In this document: positions 27,982 through 37,013 of the stretch, piece by piece
Position numbering within the stretch: the first letter of the stretch is position 1
How the letters are laid out: each line of letters begins with the position of its first letter
From: Rhizobium sophoriradicis
Lineage (GTDB): Bacteria > Pseudomonadota > Alphaproteobacteria > Rhizobiales > Rhizobiaceae
Reading direction: 5' to 3'
DNA: 64,000 nt
Assembly (NCBI RefSeq): GCF_003939025.1
Contig: NZ_RQIH01000001.1
Coordinates: 1-64,000 of the forward strand
The notes under the pieces: generated by a model
Databases searched by the model: none
Told to the model about the DNA's origin: nothing
What the model saw: only the letters and a program-made list of their open reading frames with translations
Position numbers and translations under genes: made by a program

Positions 27982-28926
27982 ATGTCGAGTGAGTATGGAA
28001 TCTACCTCATCGTCTTCTTTGCAGTGCTGATCCTTTCTGCAGCAGCATCGGAACTGTTTTTTCGACAGCGCGAGGTCTCGGTTCGGGTGTCGAAGAGCTC
28101 GTCGAAGGCCGGCGAGGAATTCCACATTGGCGACACGACGATTGCCGATCTCGGCGAGGCGGAAAACCGCCTGATCCGCCGTTATTTCGAAATTACGCGA
28201 CGTGACACCAATGCGAACTCGACCCAGAACCGGCTAATTCGGGCAGGGTATTTCGCTGCCGGCGCCGTGACCACCTTCCAGGTGATCAGGGCGGTGGCCT
28301 GTATCAGCGTGCTCGTCGCGGCGGTCTGGGCCTTAAACCGGATCGCGCCTGATATGTCGCAGATGTCGACCCTGATCGTTGCCATGTTTGCTGCGGGCAT
28401 GACCTTCATTCTAGTCAACATCTATATCGACCGGCGTGGCGCCGCCAAGGAGCGGGAATACCGCCGCCTCTTTCCCGATTTCATGGATATGCTGATCGTC
28501 TGCCTCGATGCGGGGATGAGTATCGAGGCGGCGGCGAACCGTGTTGCCCGGGAATTCGTCGACAAGCAGCAGGACTTCGGCCTGCATCTGTCGATCATGA
28601 TGCTGGAAGTGCGGGGCGGCCGGCGATTGCGCGAGGCGCTCGCCAACCTTGCCACCCGCCTGAGGATTGACGAGGCCCGGGCCCTTGCCGTTCTGTTCCG
28701 CCAATCGGAGGAGCTCGGGACGAGCGTAACCCAGACACTGCGGGTCTACAGCAAGGAAATGCGTGACTTGCGCATTGTTCGCGCGGAGGAAAAGGCAAAC
28801 GCCCTGCCGGTCAAAATGCTGCTGCCGCTCGGCGCATTCCTTTTTCCGGTAAGCCTCATCATCGTTCTCGTTCCCATTGTTATCCGTGTCGTCAGTCTTC
28901 TAATCGGCTTGAAACCCGGCGGTTGA
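27982..28926 (+). CDS. tadC: Inner-membrane platform protein TadC
   Basis: This protein (about 314 residues) is the second T2SSF-domain platform subunit, with FPDFMDMLIVCLDAGMSIEAA and RQSEELGTSVTQTLRVY in the cytoplasmic domain and helices at both ends. The ATG seven bases after the tadB stop is chosen because AGGCGG precedes it; an upstream in-frame start would lie inside tadB. Confidence 0.92.
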   Translation: MSSEYGIYLIVFFAVLILSAAASELFFRQREVSVRVSKSSSKAGEEFHIGDTTIADLGEAENRLIRRYFEITRRDTNANSTQNRLIRAGYFAAGAVTTFQVIRAVACISVLVAAVWALNRIAPDMSQMSTLIVAMFAAGMTFILVNIYIDRRGAAKEREYRRLFPDFMDMLIVCLDAGMSIEAAANRVAREFVDKQQDFGLHLSIMMLEVRGGRRLREALANLATRLRIDEARALAVLFRQSEELGTSVTQTLRVYSKEMRDLRIVRAEEKANALPVKMLLPLGAFLFPVSLIIVLVPIVIRVVSLLIGLKPGG

Positions 28927-28941
28927 GCCAAGCGAGGTCGT

Positions 28942-30246
28942 ATGCAGTATTCGCTCGAACAGCATCGTAACGATGGCATCACGTCCCTCGATCCGCGTAT
29001 GCCGGTGGCACCGGCAAGCATCGAACAAGCGGGACTGGATCCGTCGTTCCTGCTTCGGCTGGCGTCAAAATGTGCGGCCGAGCAGGACACCACCACGGCA
29101 TCTCATCTGGCCGACCGGATGAAATTGCCGAAAGTGATCATCAATATCCTGATCAAGGAACTGGTGAAACTCGCCTATCTCGAGGCTCGCGGCTTGGCTG
29201 GTGAGGATGTGCGATCCGATGTTCGATATGCCCTGTCAATGAAGGGGTTCGAATATGCCCACGCGGCGTCGCGTCAATGCCAATATGTCGGGCCGGCGCC
29301 GGTGTCGCTAGATATGTTCTGCCGGCAATTAGGTTTGCAGTCCATCCATGACGAGCGCGTCACCCCTGAGCGCCTGACCGAGAGCCTTGATGGGCTGGTG
29401 CTTGCAGACGCCTTGGTCGAAAAGCTCGGCCCGGCCCTGAACTCCGGTCGCTCTATCCTGCTTTACGGGCCGCCCGGAAACGGAAAGACAAGCATTGCCG
29501 AGCGGACGTCGCAACTGTTTCGCCAAACCATCTGGGTGCCCTATGCCATCGAGGTCGGCGGCCATGTCATCAGTTTCTATGATGAGGCAGTGCATCACCC
29601 CGTATCGGAGGCTGGCACAGAATCCCGTCCGAAAGGCGATCAACGATGGATCGAATGCCGCCGTCCGGTGATCAAGACAGGTGGGGAATTGACCCTCGAC
29701 CAGCTCGATCTCACCTTCAACGCAGGGCCAAATGTCTATGAGGCGCCCATACACTTAAAGGCGTCCGGCGGCGTTTTCATCATCGACGACTTCGGGCGCC
29801 AACAAGTGGCGCCGCAGGCGCTCATCAATCGCTGGATCGTGCCGCTCGAGCGCGGATACGACTTCCTGACGCTGCACACCGGCAAGAAATTCAAGGTTCC
29901 CTTTGACGAGCTGGTCGTATTTTCGACGAATATCGCGCCGAAGGACCTTTCCGACGAGGCGGGCTTGCGGCGCCTCAAATACAAGATCTTTGTCAACACT
30001 CCGTCGCGCGACGAATACATCAGAATTTTCAGATCGTATGCGAGCAGCACCGGATTGGCTGTCCGTGATCCAGACCTGAACCTGTTTTATGATCGCAAGT
30101 ACAAAGGCGATGTGCTAGCGTCTTGCTATCATCCGAAATATCTTCTGGATTTCGTCGGTTCTTACTGTGAATTCAACGGCATAGTGAGAATCGCATCGCT
30201 CGAAATGCTCGAACGGGCGTGGGAAGGTGTATTTACGTCGGAATGA
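28942..30246 (+). CDS. Winged-helix/AAA+ ATPase of the Tad locus
   Basis: The 434-residue soluble protein begins with a helical region resembling a winged helix (about 45-105, HLADRMKLPKVIINILIKEL), followed by an AAA+ module: Walker A YGPPGNGKTS (about 175-184), Walker B VFIIDDFGRQ, a sensor-1-like VVFSTN and an arginine-rich GLRRLKYKI. It starts 15 bases after tadC with no terminator between. It is not one of the standard Tad ATPases. AAA+ proteins remodel complexes, and this one may load or disassemble pilus parts or regulate transcription. Confidence 0.8.
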   Translation: MQYSLEQHRNDGITSLDPRMPVAPASIEQAGLDPSFLLRLASKCAAEQDTTTASHLADRMKLPKVIINILIKELVKLAYLEARGLAGEDVRSDVRYALSMKGFEYAHAASRQCQYVGPAPVSLDMFCRQLGLQSIHDERVTPERLTESLDGLVLADALVEKLGPALNSGRSILLYGPPGNGKTSIAERTSQLFRQTIWVPYAIEVGGHVISFYDEAVHHPVSEAGTESRPKGDQRWIECRRPVIKTGGELTLDQLDLTFNAGPNVYEAPIHLKASGGVFIIDDFGRQQVAPQALINRWIVPLERGYDFLTLHTGKKFKVPFDELVVFSTNIAPKDLSDEAGLRRLKYKIFVNTPSRDEYIRIFRSYASSTGLAVRDPDLNLFYDRKYKGDVLASCYHPKYLLDFVGSYCEFNGIVRIASLEMLERAWEGVFTSE

Positions 30247-30314
30247 TTGCGGACCTTGCGCCGAGCGCGGCGTCGTGAATCTATCCAGTTAACGACTTAC
30301 GGGGGAGTAAACGA

Positions 30315-30878
30315 ATGACCAGCATCCCGAGCATCGAAGGCGAAGCAGGCGGCGCGAGACCGAGCAATACACGAGCAATTGAGCCGAGAACCTCCAGAAA
30401 CCCGCTGCTCGTCGGTCTGCTCCTCATGCTCTTGCCTGTGAATGCTGGCGTTCTCATCTATACGGCGAAAAACTCAGCGGATGTGCGCGAGAGCCGCGAG
30501 ACCATCGCCGCCCTCAAAAGGTCCATTGATGGCCTGAGGGGACAAATGGAAAAGCAGTCTGACAAGATCGCGAGCAACGCCAAGGCCGACGAACTCGCCG
30601 CTATCCGTCAGGAAATGGAAAGCCTGCAAAAGGCGATACTTTCGACGAATGAACGGATGCGAGACGACATAAGCGGTACACGCATGGGTTCAGCTTTGGT
30701 CCTGAGCGCGCCCGGCAAGGAACCCGCACAGTTTTTTGCACCCCGTGCCGCAGACACTCAAACTCCGGATAGCACTCTTGCGTCCATTGAAGCTGGCGGC
30801 ATTGCGATCAATAGCCTGCCGCGTTACGAACGCACACTGTCGCCAGAAGGCCAGCTCATCCTTCGGAAGGCTCGGTAA
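30315..30878 (+). CDS. Membrane-anchored coiled-coil protein
   Basis: The 187-residue protein has a Pro/Arg-rich cytoplasmic N-terminus, one membrane helix (about 33-51, LLVGLLLMLLPVNAGVLI), then a periplasmic coiled coil (about 55-115, with heptad-like RESRETIAALKRSIDGL and QMEKQSDKI) and a low-complexity C-terminus. A GGGGGAG site precedes the ATG. It follows the AAA+ gene on the same strand and may be a structural or regulatory partner of the pilus machine. I do not recognise a named family. Confidence 0.6.
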   Translation: MTSIPSIEGEAGGARPSNTRAIEPRTSRNPLLVGLLLMLLPVNAGVLIYTAKNSADVRESRETIAALKRSIDGLRGQMEKQSDKIASNAKADELAAIRQEMESLQKAILSTNERMRDDISGTRMGSALVLSAPGKEPAQFFAPRAADTQTPDSTLASIEAGGIAINSLPRYERTLSPEGQLILRKAR

Positions 30879-30996
30879 ACAACGACTTCAGCGAAATCAC
30901 CAAAGCGATGGCGAGGCTCGGCCAAGCGACGCCTCGATGCGGACAATTCGGCAAGAGCGCTCTTATCTCGACGCAGTTGTTAAATCGTCGAAAGGC

Positions 30997-31527
30997 CTAT
31001 CCCCGCTGAGGGTGATTCACGCTGTTCTTCATCAATTCGAGATTGCGGGCGGTGACTTCGTTTCCGGGATCGAGCTCATAGGCTTTCAGGAAATAGCGTC
31101 TGGCATTGCGCAAGTCACCGCGTAACAGGTGAGAATATCCGACATTGTTGTAGTAAACAGGGGTATTGCCGATCATTCGCGAGAGCTGCTGGTAGGCGCG
31201 GTCGGAGGTATCAAAGCGGGCAACCATGTCGGCCGAGGCTGCTAGGCCTAGCCAGGCTGCAGGATCTTGCGGAAAAACGTCAACCGCTCGCTTATAAATG
31301 GCGTAGGATTTTCCGTAGTTCTTTTCCTGAAACTGCAGTTTGCCGTTGGTGATCAATTCGTCGTTCTTATAGAAGGCGACGGCCGAGTCATCCTCAAGGG
31401 TCTTTGCACTATCGCCATAAGCAGCGAGACCATCAACGCCGGATGACTGGCACCCGGCTAGAATCGCGCCGGCCGCTATCAAAAACGCAATGCATTTAGT
31501 CCCAGCTTTAATCTGCAACATTGGCAA
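30997..31527 (-). CDS. TPR lipoprotein, TadD-like
   Basis: The 176-residue protein has a lipoprotein signal with lipobox LAGC (Cys26) and two or three tetratricopeptide repeats (about 60-165), including YYNNVGYSHLLRGDLRNARRYFLKAYELDPGN. TadD in Tad systems is a TPR lipoprotein of the same type, and the gene closes the pilus locus, though on the opposite strand. A role as an outer-membrane assembly factor is inferred. Confidence 0.78.
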   Translation of the reverse strand: MPMLQIKAGTKCIAFLIAAGAILAGCQSSGVDGLAAYGDSAKTLEDDSAVAFYKNDELITNGKLQFQEKNYGKSYAIYKRAVDVFPQDPAAWLGLAASADMVARFDTSDRAYQQLSRMIGNTPVYYNNVGYSHLLRGDLRNARRYFLKAYELDPGNEVTARNLELMKNSVNHPQRG

Positions 31528-31778
31528 TTCAATCCCCCATCAGACATTCTTACCTGAGATTCGGATGCGTTCACCGAAAATCATCGTAAAAAAAAGCTAA
31601 CAACTCAAGAATTTGAGCAAACAGTCGCAAAAAAACGACAGATGCCCTCTTCGCCGGAACGCGCCAAGATGATAAACGCCAACCATTCAGAGTTGGTATC
31701 ATGCGTCCGGTGATTCTCAGAGTAGAAAATTAATCAACGTCGCCTACCCTGTTCGTCAGGTCAAAGGATGGGACGCCT

Positions 31779-32279
31779 ATGCGGATCGCTATTTTCACGC
31801 TGCGACTTGGGCCATCACTGGCCTACGCGATAGCATCGATCTTCATCCTCAGCATGCTGCTCTTGGAAAGCTACCCCTCGAGTGCCTCCGCCTGGTGGCT
31901 GCATATGACAATTCTTCCTGTCATGCGCGAGCCGATCTATCTGCTTTTGGCGGTACCCGGCATTGGGGTTTGGAGCGCTATGGTCCTGTTGATGCTTGCA
32001 TCGATTTTCGGGATTCGAATTGCGTTGCAGCCGCAACGACACCACCGGTCAGGATTCATCCATGCCCATATAGCGCTGATCGCGACCGGTCTGACCTTGG
32101 GGCGGGCAGCAGTTGCGCAAGCCGGTCTTTCCGACTTCGCGATCCCTCAGCTTCAGCGAGGCGACTGGTCGTTCCTGCCGCTATCCTACTCACCGCTCGG
32201 GACCTTCCTTTTTATATCCGTCTTCTTGGCCTGCATCTGCTGTCATTTAAGAATCATCAAGCGCACAATGTCCGCGTGA
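31779..32279 (+). CDS. Small integral membrane protein of unknown function
   Basis: The 166-residue protein shows four or five hydrophobic stretches (about residues 12-33, 55-85, 95-115 and 140-160) and a short basic C-terminus. No catalytic or binding motif is recognised. It is isolated, 251 bases from the divergent tadD-like gene and about 120 bases before the nfeD-like gene. The coding assignment rests on length, hydrophobic pattern and rhizobial codon use. Confidence 0.55.
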   Translation: MRIAIFTLRLGPSLAYAIASIFILSMLLLESYPSSASAWWLHMTILPVMREPIYLLLAVPGIGVWSAMVLLMLASIFGIRIALQPQRHHRSGFIHAHIALIATGLTLGRAAVAQAGLSDFAIPQLQRGDWSFLPLSYSPLGTFLFISVFLACICCHLRIIKRTMSA

Positions 32280-32401
32280 TAGTAAAGGGTCGAACCGCCC
32301 CTGCTCAATAATAATCGGTAGAGTCTCGGCGTTCTCGCTTGTCCGTAAACATGAGACGCCTCATTCTTTTTCTTTGTAAATTCCGACATACATTAAATAT
32401 C

Positions 32402-33799
32402 ATGTACGTTCCGCAGATTGTCACGCGGGGATTAAGGTGTTGGCGATGGCAACCGCCAATCTTCACTTTGTTGTTTTTGCTGCTCTCAGCATGGGGCTTC
32501 GTCGCACCGTCGGCGTCTGACCGCGCGTCTGTCGTTCTCAAGGTGAACGGCGCCATTGGGCCCGCGATAGCTGACTACGTAAAACGAGGCATTCAGCGTG
32601 CTGGCGAACGTGGGGCGGTGTTGATCATTCTGCAAATGGACACACCAGGTGGCCTTGACAGCTCCATGCGGGAAATCATTCGCGCAATCCTTGCCTCGCC
32701 GGTGCCTGTCGCGAGCTTCGTCGCGCCAAGCGGGGCACGGGCTGCCAGCGCCGGCACCTATATTCTCTACGCAAGCCACATTGCGGTCATGGCGCCCGGG
32801 ACCAATTTAGGTGCGGCGACACCAATCGCGCTCGGCGTAAAGCCTTTCGGCGATACGGAACCCGAAAAGAAGCCGGGCGAGCCTGGCAAGCAGGCAGAAA
32901 CTCCAGGCGATGCCCACGAAGCAAAAGCCGTTAACGACGCAGTCGCTTACATTCGCGGGCTAGCGGAATTGCGCAATCGCAACGCCGACTGGGCAGAGCG
33001 TGCTGTCCGTGAAGCTGCGAGCCTTTCATCCACTGCGGCAGCGCGCGAACATGCCATCGATTTCACGGCAGTTGATGTCACCGATCTCCTTGCAAAGGCG
33101 CAAGGGCACGTGGTGCGGGTCGGTCAAACGGAGGTCCGACTCGATACCGCCGGTTTGGCCGTGCAGGAATTCGAGCCTGACTGGCGCACACGCCTGCTCT
33201 CCGTCATTACCGATCCGAACATCGCAATCATCCTGATGATGGTCGGCATCTATGGCCTGATCTTCGAATTTCTCGCACCTGGGACAATGCTTCCTGGCAC
33301 GATCGGCGGCATTTGCCTTTTGCTTGGTCTCTATGCCCTGGCATTGCTGCCGGTGAGTTTTGCCGCCCTTGGGCTTATTTTCCTCGGCGTCGGATTGACT
33401 GTGGCTGAGGCGCATTCGCCAAGCTTCGGCGCTTTGGGCATCGGCGGCGGGGTAGCCGTGATCCTGGGAGCAACCATTTTGTTTGATCCCGATATACCCG
33501 GCCTGGAAGTGTCACGCCCCCTACTGGGCGCAATTGCATTTGCGATTCTAGCCTTTAGCCTTGTCGTTGCTCGCCTGGCATTCACCTCGCGGTTGCGCGA
33601 GGTTGCCACCGGTGCAGAGGAGATGATCGGCATTTCCGGTAAAGTCGAGAGTTGGACGGGGCTCACGGGGTACGTCATTGCACATGGCGAACGCTGGAAG
33701 GCGGTTTCCGCCGAACCCCTTGTTGCTGGTGACCCTGTTCGCGTGACCGGCCGCAATGGGCTGGCGCTCGAGGTCGCCAGCCGTCCAAAGGACGCTTAA
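32402..33799 (+). CDS. NfeD-type membrane serine protease (long form)
   Basis: The protein is about 465 residues: a signal/anchor, an N-terminal ClpP-like protease domain (about 45-215) with QMDTPGGLD and the catalytic-serine block [12 protein letters not shown], a conserved EAKAVNDA segment that should supply the lysine of the Ser-Lys dyad, about four membrane helices (about 285-400), and a C-terminal OB-fold NfeD domain (about 410-460). Long NfeD proteins pair with stomatin-like partners, as here. The start is uncertain: TTG at 32339 or ATG at 32351 would add residues in the same frame. Membrane quality control is the accepted family role. Confidence 0.88.
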   Translation: MYVPQIVTRGLRCWRWQPPIFTLLFLLLSAWGFVAPSASDRASVVLKVNGAIGPAIADYVKRGIQRAGERGAVLIILQMDTPGGLDSSMREIIRAILASPVPVASFVAPSGARAASAGTYILYASHIAVMAPGTNLGAATPIALGVKPFGDTEPEKKPGEPGKQAETPGDAHEAKAVNDAVAYIRGLAELRNRNADWAERAVREAASLSSTAAAREHAIDFTAVDVTDLLAKAQGHVVRVGQTEVRLDTAGLAVQEFEPDWRTRLLSVITDPNIAIILMMVGIYGLIFEFLAPGTMLPGTIGGICLLLGLYALALLPVSFAALGLIFLGVGLTVAEAHSPSFGALGIGGGVAVILGATILFDPDIPGLEVSRPLLGAIAFAILAFSLVVARLAFTSRLREVATGAEEMIGISGKVESWTGLTGYVIAHGERWKAVSAEPLVAGDPVRVTGRNGLALEVASRPKDA

Positions 33800-33827
33800 C
33801 GGCGCTCAGGAAGCAGGAGGAGGAGTC

Positions 33828-34589
33828 ATGGAAATGTTTGCAGATCTTGCCTTCTATTTGGTGGTCATTGTCATTTTGGTCGCCATCCTCGCATCCGCGG
33901 TTAAGATCCTGAGGGAATATGAGCGCGGCGTCGTGTTCACACTTGGCCGCTTTACCGGAGTCAAGGGACCCGGCTTGATTCTGCTAATCCCCTATGTCCA
34001 GCAGATGATCAGAGTCGACCTGCGCACGCGCGTACTCGACGTCCCTAGCCAGGACGTCATCTCACATGACAATGTCTCGGTTCGTGTCAGTGCGGTGATC
34101 TATTTCAGGGTTATTGACCCCGAGAGGTCGACAATACAGGTCGAGGATTTTATGATGGCAACAAGCCAGCTTGCCCAGACGACGTTGCGCTCCGTGCTCG
34201 GTAAGCACGACCTCGATGAAATGCTGGCAGAACGTGACAGGCTGAACTCGGATATTCAGGAAATCCTTGACACTCAGACGGATGCTTGGGGAATTAAAGT
34301 AGCCACTGTCGAGATCAAACATGTGGATATCAACGAGTCGATGATTCGTGCGATTGCCCGCCAAGCGGAAGCCGAACGGGAACGCCGCGCAAAGGTTATC
34401 AATGCCGAAGGCGAACAGCAAGCTGCAGCGAAGCTACTGGAAGCGGCCGAAATTCTGGCTAAGCAGCCGGAGGCGATGCAACTTCGTTACTTGAGCACTT
34501 TGAACGTCATCGCCAGCGAGAAGACTTCGACAATTTTATTTCCCTTCCCGATGGAGTTGGGCAATCTGATGGCCATTAAGCCCAAGTGA
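33828..34589 (+). CDS. Slipin/stomatin-like SPFH membrane protein
   Basis: The 253-residue protein has an N-terminal hydrophobic hairpin (about 5-25) and an SPFH/band-7 domain with [19 protein letters not shown], the [11 protein letters not shown] block and a helical C-terminus ([19 protein letters not shown]). An AGGAGGAGG ribosome binding site lies directly before the ATG; an in-frame extension overlapping nfeD is rejected for that reason. The family scaffolds membrane microdomains and is a substrate or partner of NfeD proteases. Confidence 0.93.
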   Translation: MEMFADLAFYLVVIVILVAILASAVKILREYERGVVFTLGRFTGVKGPGLILLIPYVQQMIRVDLRTRVLDVPSQDVISHDNVSVRVSAVIYFRVIDPERSTIQVEDFMMATSQLAQTTLRSVLGKHDLDEMLAERDRLNSDIQEILDTQTDAWGIKVATVEIKHVDINESMIRAIARQAEAERERRAKVINAEGEQQAAAKLLEAAEILAKQPEAMQLRYLSTLNVIASEKTSTILFPFPMELGNLMAIKPK

Positions 34590-34751
34590 CTGAACGGCAC
34601 TGGCGTTGATTGATCCAGGCGTGGATTTCAACGTCGGAGCAAAAATCCGGCCACGCCCAAGGAGAAATAGGCGGCTACAGTTTGCTCCGAGGAGACTCCG
34701 GACGGCGTAGCCCGGGGGTCTGGGCGCGGCGATTTTCGAGTGGGTTTCAGC

Positions 34752-34851
34752 CGGTCTTTCGCGCGCGACTTTGCGGGAGACGATAGTTGTCGCCATTCAT
34801 CTGGAGGGTATTGACCTGGTGGATATGAACGAACAGCGCACCGGTCGGACG
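34752..34851 (-). pseudogene. Remnant of an IS21-family istB (C-terminus only)
   Basis: Reading the minus strand, one frame gives LFVHIHQVN-TLQMNGDNYRL followed by PQSRARK and a stop. This matches the conserved IstB C-terminus (…H-x-L-x-M-N-G-x-S-Y-R-L…). Nothing of the ATPase core is left. The following 130 bases towards 34620 probably include the old element end. It differs from the intact element at 42726-45210, so it is another IS21 subtype. Confidence 0.65.
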
Positions 34852-34859
34852 CTCGGACG

Positions 34860-35085
34860 CCAGTGTTTTCGCGCCTCCTGGGGCTGAAAGCCCGCGGCCT
34901 CAAGGGTATCGAATTCGTCGTCTCCGACGATCATGCCGGCCTCGTCGCGGCGATCGGCGAAGTCATTCCGGAAGCCGCCTGGCAGCGCTGCTAAAATTCG
35001 TGCGCAATGCGCTCGACCACCTGCCGCGTAAGCACGGCGACGATTGCCTGCAGGAACTGCGATGGATCTACGACCGGCGTGACAT
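34860..35085 (+). pseudogene. Remnant of an IS256-family transposase
   Basis: The plus strand encodes GLKARGLKGIEFVVSDDHAG then LVAAIGEVIPEAAWQRC, a stop, and in a shifted frame FVRNALDHLPRKHGDDC-LQELRWIYDRRD. This is the catalytic middle of rhizobial IS256-type (mutator) transposases. A small deletion after WQRC caused the frameshift. The similarity stops right where the response-regulator gene on the other strand ends. Confidence 0.75.
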
Positions 35086-35087
35086 CG

Positions 35088-35747
35088 TCATTCGAGAATA
35101 TAACCTGCACCATATACGGTACGAATCCGCAGATTGCTGCGTCCTGTAAATGCTTTTCGCAGCCGACCAATGTGCACGTCGACCGTTCGAGTCTCCACTG
35201 CGTGCGGATCGAGCCAAGCGGCCTCGATGACTTGCATCCGCGTGCTGATCTCCCCATGTCGCTCTAGCAGGAACCTCAGGATTCGAATCTCCAAAGGCGT
35301 AAGGGCCACTCTCTTGCCTGAAACGACGACAGCGTGCGGCTCGAACACGAACTCAGCGAGAACAGCGGCGCTTGGCAGAGTCACGGCTTTCAGCCGCCGC
35401 TTTGCTGCGTGCAAAAAAACAAGAAGCTTTGACGGCGACAAAGGACGCATGATGCCTTCGTCGAGCCCCGCCTTGATTAACTGCAGGTGCTGTGCACGCA
35501 TACCCTCGCTGATCAGCGCACCTACGGAAACTCCGGAGTTCTTCAACAGTGCACATAGCGGCGCAACATCACTCGGCCACCCTGCACAATCTAAGAGGAC
35601 TGCGGCAATTTCTGCCGCCGTGCAGGCGCCAACGACATCGTCGTCACTTACAGCAAGACGGGCCTCGAAGCCTTCGCCGTGCAGAATATGCGCAAGCAAA
35701 AGATAAAGCTCGGCGTCCTGCGAGCAAACCAGAATCACAGGGGTCAC
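35088..35747 (-). CDS. OmpR/PhoB-family response regulator with degenerate receiver
   Basis: The 219-residue protein has a receiver domain (about 1-115) and a winged helix (about 125-217, TPLEIRILRFLLERHGEI and TVDVHIGRLRKAF). The phospho-acceptor seems kept (AAVLLDCAGWP), but the conserved Lys near the end of the receiver is Arg (IMRPLSPSK) and the acidic pair is reduced to one Asp. The GTG start has AAAGGGG upstream; a longer frame would run into the SDR gene. No kinase gene is adjacent. Its stop touches the IS256 remnant. Confidence 0.8.
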   Translation of the reverse strand: MTPVILVCSQDAELYLLLAHILHGEGFEARLAVSDDDVVGACTAAEIAAVLLDCAGWPSDVAPLCALLKNSGVSVGALISEGMRAQHLQLIKAGLDEGIMRPLSPSKLLVFLHAAKRRLKAVTLPSAAVLAEFVFEPHAVVVSGKRVALTPLEIRILRFLLERHGEISTRMQVIEAAWLDPHAVETRTVDVHIGRLRKAFTGRSNLRIRTVYGAGYILE

Positions 35748-35784
35748 GTCGATTGCCCCTTTGTCGTTCGAAAGAGCGCCGCCC

Positions 35785-36561
35785 TCAACTCGGCGCAAAC
35801 TCGCCGCCGTTGACATCGATGATGGCTCCGTTGACGAACCCAGCATCTTCCGACGCCAGGAATGCGATCACGGCGGCGACATCATCCGGAGAGCCGAGCC
35901 GACCGGCCGGAATGCGAGCGAGCGCCTCGATGTTTGTCTTGTTTTCTGGGGATCCAGTCAGTGGTGTGAGGATACGCCCCGGCGCCACAACATTTGATGT
36001 TATGCCACAGGGGCCATATTGAGCGACCAGCACACGGGAGAAGCCTGAAAGTGCGGCTTTTGACGCCACATAGCTCGGGCCGGCGATCCGTGGTCTCGTC
36101 CGCCCAGCAAGAGATCCGACCAATATGATCCGTCCATAACCCTTTTCTTTCATGGCGAGCAGAACGGCTCGGCAACACAACATTGTCCCCGTCAGGTTGA
36201 CCGTGAGCACGTCGTTCCATTCTTCAAGAGCAAGGTCGGAGACATATACGGGACCATCGGGGCCTTTCGGCGATATCCCCGCGTTGCAGACAAGGATCTC
36301 AGGTGGACCCCAGACATCGGCGACTTCGCCGAAAAACTGTTCGACGGCCACCGGCTCACGGAGATCGACCTGTCTCGCAATCGAGCGTTCTGGTCCAAAA
36401 GCCTCGGCAAGTGCTGCGCCGGCGGCCACGACGCTTTCCCGGCCATGGCTGAAAACGGCAACCCGATGGCCCGCTTTGAGCAGGCGAAACGCGGTGGCAA
36501 GACCGATCCCGGTCGTGCCGCCGCTGATGACTGCAACGTGTGGACTGCCGTCGGCGCTCAT
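35785..36561 (-). CDS. Short-chain dehydrogenase/reductase
   Basis: The 258-residue SDR has the cofactor motif SGGTTGIGLA, the NAGIS motif, the catalytic Ser in VGSLAG and the YVASK motif, and ends with the usual DVNGGEF. Glycine pattern and length are classical. It overlaps the upstream TPP-enzyme fragment by four bases, so both once formed one catabolic operon. The substrate is unknown. Confidence 0.9.
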   Translation of the reverse strand: MSADGSPHVAVISGGTTGIGLATAFRLLKAGHRVAVFSHGRESVVAAGAALAEAFGPERSIARQVDLREPVAVEQFFGEVADVWGPPEILVCNAGISPKGPDGPVYVSDLALEEWNDVLTVNLTGTMLCCRAVLLAMKEKGYGRIILVGSLAGRTRPRIAGPSYVASKAALSGFSRVLVAQYGPCGITSNVVAPGRILTPLTGSPENKTNIEALARIPAGRLGSPDDVAAVIAFLASEDAGFVNGAIIDVNGGEFAPS

Positions 36562-37013
36562 GCCGCTTGATCCATTGCAGCAAACAGCGATAGCGGTGGA
36601 TGGGCGCCAGGGTCTGTCATGACCTCGATCAGCAGCGGCCCCTCTCCAGAGAGACCGCGCTCGAGGTATCTGGGAAGGTCGGCGGGATCGAAAATACGGA
36701 CTGCCGGGCAGCCGCAGGCTTCGGCAATTTTCTGATGGTCGACATCCGCAAAGCTGCAGGCAGTCGTGAACCTGCCGAACTTGGCGCTTTCGGCGTCACG
36801 CTGAAAGCCAAGAATCCAGGCAATGCAGATGATGATCACCGCGATCACCGCCAGCAGGCGAGCGATGTTGCCGGTCAGCATGGTGACGATGTTCTGCAAC
36901 ACGGTTTCGACGCCGGCGGCTTGGGCGAAGGCCGGCTCGACCAGGCAAGCGACAATCGCGATCGCCATGAGAGCGGAGGCGGCCATCGGGCGCAATTGGG
37001 TTTTGGATATCAT
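36558..37013 (-). CDS. In-frame fusion of truncated VirB2 to the tail of a TPP-dependent enzyme
   Basis: Residues 1 to about 70 have the VirB2/TrbC layout: a long signal peptide ending AFAQAAG, then NIVTMLTGNIARLLAVIAV and a hydrophobic stretch. From about residue 71 (QRDAESAKFGRF) to 151 the sequence is the C-terminus of an acetolactate-synthase-like TPP enzyme (VDHQKIAEACGCPAVRIFDP, then PLLIEVMTDPGAHPP). The second VirB2 helix and the TPP-binding core are both absent. The junction is near 36803. The frame is open throughout, but neither function is likely to survive. It overlaps virB1 upstream and the SDR downstream by four bases each. Confidence 0.8.
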   Translation of the reverse strand: MISKTQLRPMAASALMAIAIVACLVEPAFAQAAGVETVLQNIVTMLTGNIARLLAVIAVIIICIAWILGFQRDAESAKFGRFTTACSFADVDHQKIAEACGCPAVRIFDPADLPRYLERGLSGEGPLLIEVMTDPGAHPPLSLFAAMDQAA

